From: Mesorhizobium waimense
GTDB taxonomy: Bacteria; Pseudomonadota; Alphaproteobacteria; Rhizobiales; Rhizobiaceae
Reading direction: 5' to 3'
Assembly (NCBI RefSeq): GCF_003601975.1
Contig: NZ_QZWZ01000005.1
Span: 1 to 64,000, forward strand
DNA: 64,000 bases
Shown here piece by piece: positions 1 through 7,846 of the stretch (positions within the stretch are counted from its first letter, which is position 1; each line of letters starts with the position of its first letter). A program made the position numbers and the translations under genes. The notes beneath the pieces are model-generated. The model made no database searches and was not told the DNA's origin. It worked only from the letters and a program-made list of their open reading frames with translations.

Positions 1-20
1 GAGATGTGTATAAGAGACAG
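1..20. other. Nextera transposon-end adapter remnant
   Basis: Bases 2-20 read AGATGTGTATAAGAGACAG, which is exactly the 19-bp Tn5 mosaic end used in Nextera libraries. It sits at the extreme left edge and the genomic sequence starts right after it. It is untrimmed library sequence, not biology, and marks a contig end. Confidence 0.96.
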
Positions 21-572
21 GCCCGCCCCAAGTTCGACCAGCACGCGCAATGGAGCGAGCGCCGCATTGGCACGCCAGGCCCCGGCAAGCGCATTCACGG
101 CCGCGACAGAGTCGGCAAAGACATGAAGTTCGGCATTCGGCCAGGCGCCGGCCAGAGCCGCCAGCCGGCTCGCGCCGCCGGCGCCGCCGACCTCGTTGGC
201 GATGATCAATCGCGTCAACCCGGCCCTCAACATCACCGTGGCCTGCCTGATATCGGCGACGGTTGTGCCCCACGCGCCGGCCTCGACCAGCGACCGGGCA
301 AGGTCCGGCGCCATCGGTGTCTTGGCATGCGGGGCGATCGCGACGCCCTGCTCGCGCGCATAGCGCAGGAACATGTCGCGATTGGTGGCGAAGGCGCTCT
401 CGTCGAGGGTCAGCAGCGGCAGCGACATTCGGCCATCGGCCGGGTGCCAGCGCTGCTCTCCGACAAGGCTGCTGTGCAGCCCCGAGGTGCCGGGCGGCAC
501 GCCGCGGATACGGTCGTCGAGCAGAAAATTCTCATGCACGACGAGCGGCGGGACCGGTGTGTTTTCGCTCAT
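21..572 (-). CDS. PLP-dependent D-threonine aldolase / D-serine dehydratase-like enzyme (3' end missing)
   Basis: About 184 N-terminal residues are present; the rest is lost at the contig end. After a short lead, residues 65-130 have the alanine-racemase-type N-terminal barrel, including IAPHAKTPMAPDLAR. The Lys of PHAKT is where this family binds pyridoxal phosphate. It is followed by GAWGTTVADIRQATVML, typical of the D-threonine aldolase/DSD1 family, which cleaves or dehydrates D-hydroxy amino acids in the cytoplasm. The ATG at 572 has an AAAGGGG purine run upstream, and the next ATG upstream is closed by a TAG. It is divergent from the lactonase-like gene at 650, separated by 77 bp. The fold family is clear; the substrate cannot be told because the metal-binding C-terminal domain is absent. 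Confidence 0.85.
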
Positions 573-649
573 CCGATGCTACCCCTTTCGCCGTCGCATG
601 TAGAAGCCCGTATCGAATGCCGAAGCCGGTCCGACCTTGAGAGAGATCC

Positions 650-1591
650 TTGCCGAAACCCTACGCCGGACCGATCATCGACGCCCATCACCATCTTTGG
701 GATCTTGGCCTTGGCCGGCATCCCTGGCTCGCAGCCACGGCTGGTGAGCGTGGCGGCCTGGGCGAGCTTGGTCCTTTGCGTCGCAACTGCCTTCCAGAGG
801 ATTATCGGCGCGACGCCATCAGGCACAATGTCGTTGCCACCGTCCATGTCGAGGCCGGCTGGGCGAGTGACGACTGCGTCGGCGAAACCCAGTGGCTGGA
901 GACGCTCGACAAGTCGCGTGGCGTCGCAGCCCGCTATGTCGTGCACGTACCTCTTGCCAGTCCACAAGCCCCAGCGCTGATCGACTCGCAGGCGGCATTC
1001 GACCGCGTCGTCGGCGTACGCGATATATTGAGCTGGGATCCGGATCCTGCGCGTCGCTTTGCCGCTCGCGATGGCATCATGGACGATTCGGCCTGGCGCG
1101 CCGGCCTGGCGCTGCTTGCCCACCACGGTTTGTCGTTCGACCTGATGGTGTTTCCACGTCAGCTCGGCGAGGCGGCGCGGCTTGCGGCGGCCTTCCCCGA
1201 CCAGCAATTCGTCGTCAACCATTGCGGCAGCCCGATCGACCGCGACGCCGAAGGGATGCGCAGGTGGCGTGACGGGTTGCGGGTTCTGGCGGAGCGCGAC
1301 AACGTCGTCATCAAGATCTCGGATCTGGTCGCTTACGATCATGACTGGACGCTCGACAGCCTGCGGCCGGTCGTCCTGCACTGCATCGACTGCTTCGGCA
1401 CGAAGCGAGCGATGTTCGGCAGCGACTTTCCGGTCGCCGGCCTGCACGCCTCGTTCGACGAGGTGTACGACAGCTTCAAGGCCATTGCAGCCGACCTCTC
1501 CGCGGACGAGCAGGCGGCGCTGTTCTTCGGCAACGCAAAACGCATCTATCGGCTGGACGACCTGTCATCGGCGGGCTTGCTCCCGGCCTGA
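650..1591 (+). CDS. Amidohydrolase-family lactonase-like hydrolase
   Basis: A 313-residue cytoplasmic TIM-barrel hydrolase of the amidohydrolase-2 family. The N-terminal IIDAHHHLWD is the HxH metal-ligand strand, NHCGSPI near residue 190 is a later His strand, and FGSDFPV near residue 265 carries the Asp expected at the end of the barrel. Relatives open sugar lactones (rhamnono-, fucono- or galactarolactone) or 2-pyrone-4,6-dicarboxylate. The start is TTG at 650 with GAGAGA just upstream; no better ATG precedes the IIDAHHH motif. Its 3' end overlaps the 3' end of the convergent permease gene by 27 bp. Beside a sugar importer a sugar-acid lactone is a reasonable substrate, but that is inference. 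Confidence 0.85.
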   Translation: MPKPYAGPIIDAHHHLWDLGLGRHPWLAATAGERGGLGELGPLRRNCLPEDYRRDAIRHNVVATVHVEAGWASDDCVGETQWLETLDKSRGVAARYVVHVPLASPQAPALIDSQAAFDRVVGVRDILSWDPDPARRFAARDGIMDDSAWRAGLALLAHHGLSFDLMVFPRQLGEAARLAAAFPDQQFVVNHCGSPIDRDAEGMRRWRDGLRVLAERDNVVIKISDLVAYDHDWTLDSLRPVVLHCIDCFGTKRAMFGSDFPVAGLHASFDEVYDSFKAIAADLSADEQAALFFGNAKRIYRLDDLSSAGLLPA

Positions 1592-2536
1592 GAGGAGCAG
1601 CAGCCCCAGGATCAGCGAGCCGAACAGGATGCTGCGCCAGCCGGGCGACGCGTTGACGACGGTGATCAGGGCGGTGATGGTCACCAGCAGGATCGCGCCT
1701 GGAATGGTGCCGGCATAGGTACCGAGCCCGCCGAGGATCGACGTGCCGCCAAGCACCACGGCTGCGATCGAGGCGAGCAGATAGGGATCGCCGATCCCGA
1801 CATAGCCTTGTCCGTTCATGCCCAGCACAAGCACGCCGGCGAGGCCCGAGGTGAAGCCGCTGATGCCGTAGACGGCGAGCGTCGTCGGCGTGACCGGCAC
1901 CCCGGACAATGCAGCGGCGAGTGGATTGGCGCCCATGGCGAAGATGCGGGCGCCGAAGGGCGTTGCGTGCATGACCGTCAACACGATCACCGAAACGGCC
2001 ACCCACAACAGCACGCCGGCCGGAATACCGGCCGGCCGCGCATTGCCGAGCCAGTGGACCAGCGGGTTCTCGGCGGTGACGGCGCTACCGCCGGCAATGA
2101 TGATCAGCAAGCCCTGCAGGAAGGTCGCCATGGCCAGCGTCATGATCATCGGATGAACGCGCAGCAATGCCACGCCGAGCCCGTTGACCAGCCCAATGAT
2201 CGTGGTCAGCGCCAGCACCGCAAGCACGGGGGCAAGGCCGGTCGGATCGGCCCCCCATGACAGCAGCGGCAGGCTGATGGCGCTGACGGTGACGATGGCC
2301 GCGACCGAAAGATCAATGCCGCCGGCGATCACGACAAAAGTCTGCCCGGCCGCGACCAGGCCGATGACGGCGCCGAGCTCGACCAGATAGCGCAGATGGC
2401 CATAGGCGCCGAAGCCGCGCGAAGCGAAGCTTGCCGCGATCCAGACCGCGGCAACGATGGCAACCGTCAGGAACGGCCGGCTCGAGAGCACGGCCATGAC
2501 ACGCCTGCCGCCGGCGCTGTCTTTCCATGCTGTCAT
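1565..2536 (-). CDS. Sugar ABC transporter permease (RbsC-type), second permease
   Basis: A 323-residue inner-membrane permease of the ribose/xylose/galactofuranose (RbsC-like, BPD_transp_2) family. Many hydrophobic segments are visible, and GQTFVVIAGGIDLSVAAI around residue 65 is the family's conserved periplasmic-loop/helix motif. GGTSILGGLGTYAGTIPGA near residue 260 is the conserved cytoplasmic loop that contacts the ATPase. The ATG at 2536 overlaps the upstream permease stop by 4 bp (ATGA), so the two are translationally coupled. It is the last gene of the minus-strand importer operon and probably pairs with the product of 2533-3498 as a heterodimer. Confidence 0.93.
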   Translation of the reverse strand: MTAWKDSAGGRRVMAVLSSRPFLTVAIVAAVWIAASFASRGFGAYGHLRYLVELGAVIGLVAAGQTFVVIAGGIDLSVAAIVTVSAISLPLLSWGADPTGLAPVLAVLALTTIIGLVNGLGVALLRVHPMIMTLAMATFLQGLLIIIAGGSAVTAENPLVHWLGNARPAGIPAGVLLWVAVSVIVLTVMHATPFGARIFAMGANPLAAALSGVPVTPTTLAVYGISGFTSGLAGVLVLGMNGQGYVGIGDPYLLASIAAVVLGGTSILGGLGTYAGTIPGAILLVTITALITVVNASPGWRSILFGSLILGLLLLSGREQARR

Positions 2537-3498
2537 TGCTGCACCTTGCGGAATTGCGGGATGGCGACCGCGCCGATGATGATGAGACCCTGGGCGACAT
2601 ATTGGGCAACCGGCGTGAAGCCGAGGAAGAACATCACGCTGATCATCAGGCTGAGCAGCAGGCTGCCGGCAAGCGCGCCGCGCATGGTGCCCTGCCCGCC
2701 AAGGAAGCCGATGCCGCCGAGCACGGCCGCGGCGATGGAGTTGAGTGTGAAGGCCGCTCCGATGACCGGATCGCCCGAGCCCGTTTGCGCGGCGACGAAC
2801 AGGCCGGCGCCTGTCGACAAAAGGCCGCTGATCGCATAGGCGGCGACCCGCGCGCCATCGACCGGCACGCCGGAGCGATAGGCGCCGACCGGGTTCTCGC
2901 CGGCGGCATAGAGGCTCAAGCCCAGCGGCGTGGCGAGATAGAGCTTCCACAGCAGCACGATCGCCACCAAAAGCACGAAGGCCGCCGGCGTGTCGCCGGC
3001 AAGCAGGTCGGACAGCCATTCCGGAATGGCGCCGCCGGGCCTGGGCAGGATCAGCAGGGCAGCGCCGCCGATGATGAAGGAGCCGGCAAGCGTCACCACG
3101 ATCGCCGGCAGGCGAAGCCGCACCACGATGAAGCCGGTTGCCGCACCGATGCCAAGGCCGGTCAGCGCCACCGCGGCGGCGCCGCCTGCAACGCCCAGTG
3201 GTCCCGCCATCGTCGTCGCGGCGATGACCGCCCCGAGGCTGACGGTAGCGCCGATCGCCAAGCTGATGCCGCCGGTGAGCATGAGGATCGCCTGCGCCAT
3301 CGCCACCAGCGCCAGCGGGAACCAGCTCTGGGTAAACTTGGCGAAGCCGGAGGCCGTGAACAGACCTGGGAAGAGCACACCGTAGGCGATGAGAAAAGCC
3401 AGCACCACGACGAACAGGCTGCGCACGCCGATATTGCGGCGCGCTTGCACCGGCCAGTAGAGCGCGCCGGCGGGCCGCGCGGAAGACACAGTGCTCAT
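2533..3498 (-). CDS. Sugar ABC transporter permease (RbsC-type), first permease
   Basis: A 321-residue permease of the same RbsC-like family as its downstream neighbour. It has a short cytoplasmic N-terminus, then about eight to ten hydrophobic helices. LMLTGGISLAIGATVSLGAV near residue 75 corresponds to the GGIDLS motif of the family, and GGIGFLGGQGTMRGALAG near residue 265 is the ATPase-coupling loop. Its start overlaps the ATPase stop and its stop overlaps the next permease start, each by 4 bp, giving a tight operon. Two different permeases in one importer imply a heterodimeric channel, whereas ribose importers use one permease twice. Confidence 0.93.
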   Translation of the reverse strand: MSTVSSARPAGALYWPVQARRNIGVRSLFVVVLAFLIAYGVLFPGLFTASGFAKFTQSWFPLALVAMAQAILMLTGGISLAIGATVSLGAVIAATTMAGPLGVAGGAAAVALTGLGIGAATGFIVVRLRLPAIVVTLAGSFIIGGAALLILPRPGGAIPEWLSDLLAGDTPAAFVLLVAIVLLWKLYLATPLGLSLYAAGENPVGAYRSGVPVDGARVAAYAISGLLSTGAGLFVAAQTGSGDPVIGAAFTLNSIAAAVLGGIGFLGGQGTMRGALAGSLLLSLMISVMFFLGFTPVAQYVAQGLIIIGAVAIPQFRKVQQ

Positions 3499-5003
3499 GC
3501 CGCGACCTTCCGGTTCTCAGCGCCCATCGCGGCCGAAACGATGGCTTCCTCGCTCAGCGCCGCGCGGTCCAGCATGGCTGCGATGCGGCCGTCCCGCACC
3601 ACCGCGACGCGCTCGCACAGATGCACCAGTTCGGGCGTATCTGAGCTGAGCAGAACAACGGCCTTGCCGGCGGCGGCGAAGGCGCGAAGCATCAGGTAGA
3701 TCTCACGCTTGGTCTCGACATCGACGCCGCGCGTCGGATCGTTGAGCAGCAGCACGAGCGGATCATGCGGCATCCATTTCGCCAGCGCGACCTTCTGCTG
3801 GTTGCCGCCCGAAAGTGCTTGCGCCTGCCGTGCGAGGTCGCCCTTGATGCCAAGCTGGGCGGCCAAGCCTCTTGCCGTCTCGCGCTCGGCCCGGCGGCTG
3901 CGCAGCTTCAGTGCTGGCAGCCTGGCGAAGGCAGGCAACATCATGTTGGTCGTGATGGTGTGGATCAGGTGCAGCCCTTCACGCTTGCGATCGGCCGGCA
4001 CATAGGCAAGGCCAAGCGCATTGGCTTTCGGCACGCCGCCCGGCAGGCCCGACGCGCCGTTGACCGTTGCCGATGCCGTCCTGGCCGGGATGGCGCCGTA
4101 AAGGCCGAGCAGCAAATCCTCCTGCCCCTGACCGACCAGGCCGCCAATGCCCAGCACCTCACCTGTCCTGATGTCGAGATCGACGTCGTGCATCAGGCCG
4201 GCCGAAAAATTGCGCACCGAGATGGCGGTGGCGGGCGACGCGGAAGGCCGCCATTGCGGAAAGAGGTCGCCGGGGTCGCGCCCGACCATCAGCCGCACCA
4301 GCCCGGCGGCATCGGTTCCTTCCAAAGACTGGTCGGCGGTACATGTGCCATCCTTCAGCACGGTGACATGCTGGCAGAGGGTCATGACTTCGTTCAGCCG
4401 GTGCGAGATGTAGAGAATGGCGATGCCTTCGCCACGCAAACGCTCCAGCAGATCGGTGAGGATCTTCGTTTCGGTGGCCGACAATGACGAGGTGGGTTCG
4501 TCGAGGATGAGCACGCGCGGCTTGCGGTAGAGCGCCTTGGCGATTTCCACCATCTGCCGGCGCCCGAGCGGAAGCTGTCCGACCGGTGTCGACAGCGGCT
4601 CGTGAAGGCCGACCAACTCGCATGCTGCCTTCGCCCGCGCGGCAAGTTCACGGTAGTCGACCAGGCCGAACCGTTTCGGATAGGCGCCTAGCCCGATGTT
4701 CTCGGCGATCGACAGGCTGGCCGTCAGGCTGAGCTCCTGCTGCACGACGGCAATGCCGGCCTGCCGCGCATGCACCGGCGTCATGCGCGAGACCTCACGA
4801 CCGTCAACCTCGATGGTCCCGCCGTCCGGGCGCAAGGCCCCGGACAGCAGGTTGATCAGCGTCGACTTTCCCGCGCCGTTTTCGCCGAGCAGCGCATGCA
4901 CGCGGCCCGGCCGGAGAGCGATCGAAACGTCGCGCAGGACGGGGTTGCCGAAGAACGCCTTCGACACACCCCGAGCCGCGAGGAGCGGAGCCATGGTTGC
5001 CAA
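3495..5003 (-). CDS. Sugar ABC transporter ATP-binding protein (RbsA/MglA-type)
   Basis: A 502-residue tandem ATPase with two nucleotide-binding halves, the usual size for the ribose/galactoside class. The first half has Walker A GENGAGKST near residue 40, signature LPLGRRQMVEIAKAL and Walker B VLILDEPTSSL. The second half has signature LSGGNQQKVALAKW and Walker B LLLNDPTRGVD. As in other RbsA-type proteins the second half has no canonical Walker A, so only one ATP site is probably active. It drives the two permeases encoded just downstream. The ATG at 5003 follows the binding-protein gene by 18 bp; the ATG four codons in is an alternative start. Confidence 0.95.
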   Translation of the reverse strand: MATMAPLLAARGVSKAFFGNPVLRDVSIALRPGRVHALLGENGAGKSTLINLLSGALRPDGGTIEVDGREVSRMTPVHARQAGIAVVQQELSLTASLSIAENIGLGAYPKRFGLVDYRELAARAKAACELVGLHEPLSTPVGQLPLGRRQMVEIAKALYRKPRVLILDEPTSSLSATETKILTDLLERLRGEGIAILYISHRLNEVMTLCQHVTVLKDGTCTADQSLEGTDAAGLVRLMVGRDPGDLFPQWRPSASPATAISVRNFSAGLMHDVDLDIRTGEVLGIGGLVGQGQEDLLLGLYGAIPARTASATVNGASGLPGGVPKANALGLAYVPADRKREGLHLIHTITTNMMLPAFARLPALKLRSRRAERETARGLAAQLGIKGDLARQAQALSGGNQQKVALAKWMPHDPLVLLLNDPTRGVDVETKREIYLMLRAFAAAGKAVVLLSSDTPELVHLCERVAVVRDGRIAAMLDRAALSEEAIVSAAMGAENRKVAA

Positions 5004-5021
5004 TGCTACAACCCTTCAGGC

Positions 5022-6074
5022 TTATTTCTGGGCCAGCAGCTTCTTGAACAGCTCCTCATCGTAGGGCGAATAGATGTAGCCGTCAGTCGGGAAATCCTTG
5101 GCCCGGGCGAGGTATTCGTCGATGTTGGAATTGTCGATCACCGGCAGCGGGATCTTGACGAAAGCCGGCACGTCCTTGCCCTCCAGCGCCTGGACGGCGG
5201 TGTAGGCGGCGAAGGCGCCGAGCCAGTTCGGCTGCATGGTTGCCCAGCTCTTCAGGCCCTTTTCCTTCCACAGCTCAAGGAATTGACGCGCATTCTCGCC
5301 GGTGATCGGCACCTGGTCGCGGCCCTGCTTGTCAAGCGCCAGCACCGCGCCCGCCGACAGCGCACCGCCGAGCGACAGGATGCCGTCGATCTCGGGATTG
5401 GCGAACAGCAGGCTGGTCACGGCTTCCTGCGCCGGAGCGACATTGTAGGGCGTGTTGGTCTCGGCCAGCACCGTCACGTCGGGATGGGCCTTGAGCTCTG
5501 CGTCGGCGCCCTTGCGCCGGTCGTCGCTGACCGAAACGCCGGCCGGGCCGTTGAGGATCAGAATCTTGCCCTTGCCGCCGATGGCATCGATCAGGAACTT
5601 GGCCGCCTGGTCGCCCCATTGCGAGGAGTCGGTGTTGACCTTGGCGGTGACCTGGTCGGTGTCGACGAGGCTGTCGAAGTTGATGATGGCGATGCCCTTG
5701 GCACAGGCGTCCGCGATTACGCGCGCCGGCGCGGTCGAGGAACCGGCAATCAGGATGATGGCGTCGACATCGGAATCGATCATCGATTGTATCTGCTGGA
5801 TCTGCACATTGGCGTCGCCCTGGGCGTCGGTCACGACCAGCTTGTCGACCAGCCCCTGCTTCTTCAGCGCTTCGACCTCGGCTTCGATCGTGCCCTGCGT
5901 CTGCTTCATCCAGGTCGGCACGGAATAGATGTTGGCCCAGCCGATCGTGTACGGCGCCTTGCGGTCGCCCTTGATGCATTTGGCGGCGGCATTGGCCTCA
6001 GAGCCGGCGCCGATAGCCAGGACTAGACCGAGGCAAAGGGCGCTGGCGGATGCGAAAAACGATGGTTTCATCAT
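5022..6074 (-). CDS. Sugar-binding periplasmic protein of the ABC importer (RbsB-like)
   Basis: A 350-residue periplasmic binding protein of the Peripla_BP_4 class and first gene of the importer operon. Residues 1-30 form a Sec signal peptide (MMKPS, a hydrophobic stretch, then GSEANAAAKC with cleavage expected after ANA or AAA). The mature part starts YTIGWANIYSVPTWMKQ, then has VDAIILIAGSS and KGIAIINFDS, the usual two-lobed ligand-binding pattern. The ATG at 6074 has AGGGGA about nine bases upstream; the second Met codon could also serve. The ligand is not predictable from sequence; the clustered lactonase suggests a sugar or sugar acid. Expression is probably controlled by the divergent IclR protein. 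Confidence 0.93.
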   Translation of the reverse strand: MMKPSFFASASALCLGLVLAIGAGSEANAAAKCIKGDRKAPYTIGWANIYSVPTWMKQTQGTIEAEVEALKKQGLVDKLVVTDAQGDANVQIQQIQSMIDSDVDAIILIAGSSTAPARVIADACAKGIAIINFDSLVDTDQVTAKVNTDSSQWGDQAAKFLIDAIGGKGKILILNGPAGVSVSDDRRKGADAELKAHPDVTVLAETNTPYNVAPAQEAVTSLLFANPEIDGILSLGGALSAGAVLALDKQGRDQVPITGENARQFLELWKEKGLKSWATMQPNWLGAFAAYTAVQALEGKDVPAFVKIPLPVIDNSNIDEYLARAKDFPTDGYIYSPYDEELFKKLLAQK

Positions 6075-6118
6075 GATTGTTCCCCTTCTGTGGTTGTGTC
6101 CGGACGCGAAGGGTCGGC

Positions 6119-6169
6119 ACGAGAAAACCCGTCGGTTGCCGTGTCGCGGCAACCGCCCGTCTTTCTCGT
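6119..6169 (-). promoter_or_regulatory. Long hairpin in the leader of the importer operon
   Basis: A perfect 9-bp inverted repeat (CGGTTGCCG at 6133-6141, CGGCAACCG at 6147-6155) is nested inside a second 8-bp inverted repeat (ACGAGAAA at 6119-6126, TTTCTCGT at 6162-6169). If transcription starts at the operator region, this two-tier stem lies in the 5' leader, about 45 bases before the binding-protein start. It could be an attenuator, an mRNA stabiliser or a processing site. The structure is directly visible; its role is not. Confidence 0.6.
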
Positions 6170-6196
6170 CTGGACTTTCTCTGCCCGGTTCACTTT

Positions 6197-6234
6197 TGTC
6201 TGATATTTCAGACATCATGTCTGTATATCGGACA
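6197..6234. promoter_or_regulatory. Two tandem inverted repeats, probable IclR operator
   Basis: The first site, 6197-6214, is TGTCTGATATTTCAGACA, a perfect 7-4-7 palindrome. The second, 6218-6234, is TGTCTGTATATCGGACA, with the same outer TGTC/GACA arms and one mismatch in the inner pair. They are 21 bp apart centre to centre, two helical turns, on the same face of the DNA. They lie between the divergent importer and IclR genes, where IclR-family proteins usually bind as dimers of dimers. Assignment to the adjacent IclR is inference. Confidence 0.75.
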
Positions 6235-6316
6235 ATCGGGATGCTAGACTGAGCCTTGACATCTTTCAAGCGTCTTGGGACGAGGACCGAAAAATGATTT
6301 TGAGCGGATGCTAATG

Positions 6317-7114
6317 ATGAGCGACGGCGTGACTGAACTGATCGAAGCGGGCGGCACGGCGCCACAGAATGGCGAGCGCCGCCGCGGCATCGACCGCGTC
6401 ATAATGCTGCTCGAAGCGCTTCTCAGGCACCGCGCGCCGATGCGTGTCGGCGACATTGCCAAGATGATCGGCGCGCCGCGCTCGACCACCTATGAAATCG
6501 TCAACAGTCTGCTCGAAGCCGAAATGCTCGAAAATGTCGGCACCGAAGGCTACGTCTATTTCGGCAGGGCGATGCATCTGTTCGGCTGGGCCTATTCGCA
6601 CCATAACGCGCATTACCGGCGCATCCTCGAGACGCTGGACAGGATGGCCGCCGAGACCGGCGAGACCGTCCAGCTGTGCGGCCTGCGCGGCAACAAATAT
6701 GTCGTCCTCGATTGCCGGGATTCGCCCGGCCCGTTCCGCATCTCCAGCGATGTCGGCGTCGAGGTGTCGATCCCGTGGACGGCGTCGGGCCGGCTGCTGG
6801 TCGGCCATATGGGCGAGGAGGAGCTGAAGAACTTCATTCCCGCCGGCGATTACAAGCTTCCCGATGGCCGTATCATCGCGCCCGAGGAATTCTTCGCCGA
6901 CGTCGCCCTGGCGCGCCGGCAGGGTTTCAGCGAAACCGCCGCCCTTGCAGACCGCTTCACCTGGTGCATGGCCGCACCGATCCACGACGGCCACGGCGCC
7001 ATCAACAAGACGCTGTGCTTCGTCCTGCCCGTCGACACGCCGGAAGCCCGGCGCGGCGAATTGCTGACCCTGCTGCGCGAGCGTGCCCGCGGCCTGTCGC
7101 TGGCCGGAGGCTAG
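6317..7114 (+). CDS. IclR-family transcriptional regulator
   Basis: About 265 residues. The N-terminal winged helix-turn-helix spans roughly residues 15-80: GIDRVIMLLEALLRHRAPMRVGDIA, then IGAPRSTTYEIVNSLLEAEML as the recognition helix. The C-terminal IclR effector domain follows: MAAETGETVQLCGLRGNKYVVLD, IPWTASGRLLVGHM and AAPIHDGHGAINKTLCF. IclR proteins are cytoplasmic and usually repress or activate a neighbouring catabolic operon in response to a small metabolite. Start codons at 6308, 6314 and 6317 are in frame; 6317 is preferred because GAGCGG lies about nine bases upstream. It is divergent from the sugar importer, its likely target. Confidence 0.92.
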   Translation: MSDGVTELIEAGGTAPQNGERRRGIDRVIMLLEALLRHRAPMRVGDIAKMIGAPRSTTYEIVNSLLEAEMLENVGTEGYVYFGRAMHLFGWAYSHHNAHYRRILETLDRMAAETGETVQLCGLRGNKYVVLDCRDSPGPFRISSDVGVEVSIPWTASGRLLVGHMGEEELKNFIPAGDYKLPDGRIIAPEEFFADVALARRQGFSETAALADRFTWCMAAPIHDGHGAINKTLCFVLPVDTPEARRGELLTLLRERARGLSLAGG

Positions 7115-7704
7115 CCCGATCTGTCCGCCGCAGAACCGGGATCGGCGCCCCAGTTTTCTTCGCCGTACAAAGAAAAAACGCTGAGGGCGAGTTGATCTGA
7201 TAGCCGTCTGCCCCAATTCGGGAGTCGTGCTCGGCGGATATATTCCGGATGCTTCTGGTCACGGTGCCGCTGGTCCTGTGGCGATGCGCCGGAACGGACG
7301 TCGCCCCCAGATATTAACTGTTATGCTATGTTGGTTATTGACGCTTCCTCTCCGGAAGGGTTAATAATATCCTAATATGAGCGTTGCATAAAATAAGCGC
7401 CCGACCGGCAACAACGGGTAAAGCGACGCCATTAGGGGCTGGGGAGCGCAGCGCAGCGAACATTCTCGCTGCAGCCATCACCATTTGAGCCACCACGCGC
7501 CTGTGACCGGCCACGCATTCCGTTGGCCGCGGCCGGGCGGCGTTGGGGCTTTCAGGTGTGCTGATACAGGTACGCTGACACAAATGATGTCTGCCTAACC
7601 CGGCATTCCGGGCGTGCGACAATTTTCGGCAGGACGCGACTGGTCTTTCAACATCGGTCGACAGGCGGTGGGGCGTCTGTCGTTAAACAATCAGGGGGTG
7701 AAAC
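7115..7704. other. Long intergenic region upstream of the repeat protein
   Basis: About 590 bp without a convincing gene. The stretch around 7300-7400 is clearly more AT-rich than the surroundings (for example TATTAACTGTTATGC and GGTTAATAATATCC) and is the best place for the promoter of the type I secretion locus. A candidate ribosome-binding site, CAGGGGGTG, sits just before the ATG at 7705. No tRNA, terminator or palindrome of note was seen. Confidence 0.5.
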
Positions 7705-7845
7705 ATGGCTACTCAGGTCACCGGTGCCGGCGGCACCACGACATCGTTTTCCAACACACCGCAGGCGAAGGATGACGTTCTCAACTACACCGAGGACACG
7801 GTCGTCATTGCTTCCGCGTCTCAATCCATGATCTTGGGAGGTTGA
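7705..7845 (+). pseudogene. Detached N-terminal fragment of a VCBS-type repeat protein
   Basis: A 46-codon open frame with a strong ribosome-binding site (AGGGGGTG). It starts MATQVTGAGGTTTSF and continues QAKDDVLNYTEDT. This looks like the beginning of large rhizobial VCBS/cadherin-like secreted proteins, where such a lead-in is followed by 'AND' modules in the same chain. Here it ends at a TGA two bases before the ATG of the big protein, which is in another frame. Either a deletion or frameshift cut off the original N-terminus, or it is a short coupled leader peptide. The first reading is preferred because the sequence resembles a family N-terminus. Confidence 0.6.
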
Positions 7846-7846
7846 T

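Noticed and set aside
1..20. A transposon end marking a natural Tn5-like insertion
   Set aside because: Only the 19-bp synthetic mosaic end is present, at the very edge of the sequence, with no transposon body; adapter is the simpler explanation.
6..980. A 324-residue plus-strand frame starting in the adapter
   Set aside because: It begins within the adapter and crosses two recognised genes; Arg/Pro-rich shadow.
7335..7622. A 95-codon minus-strand frame upstream of the repeat protein
   Set aside because: No ribosome-binding site, motif or conserved context; probably chance in an intergenic region.
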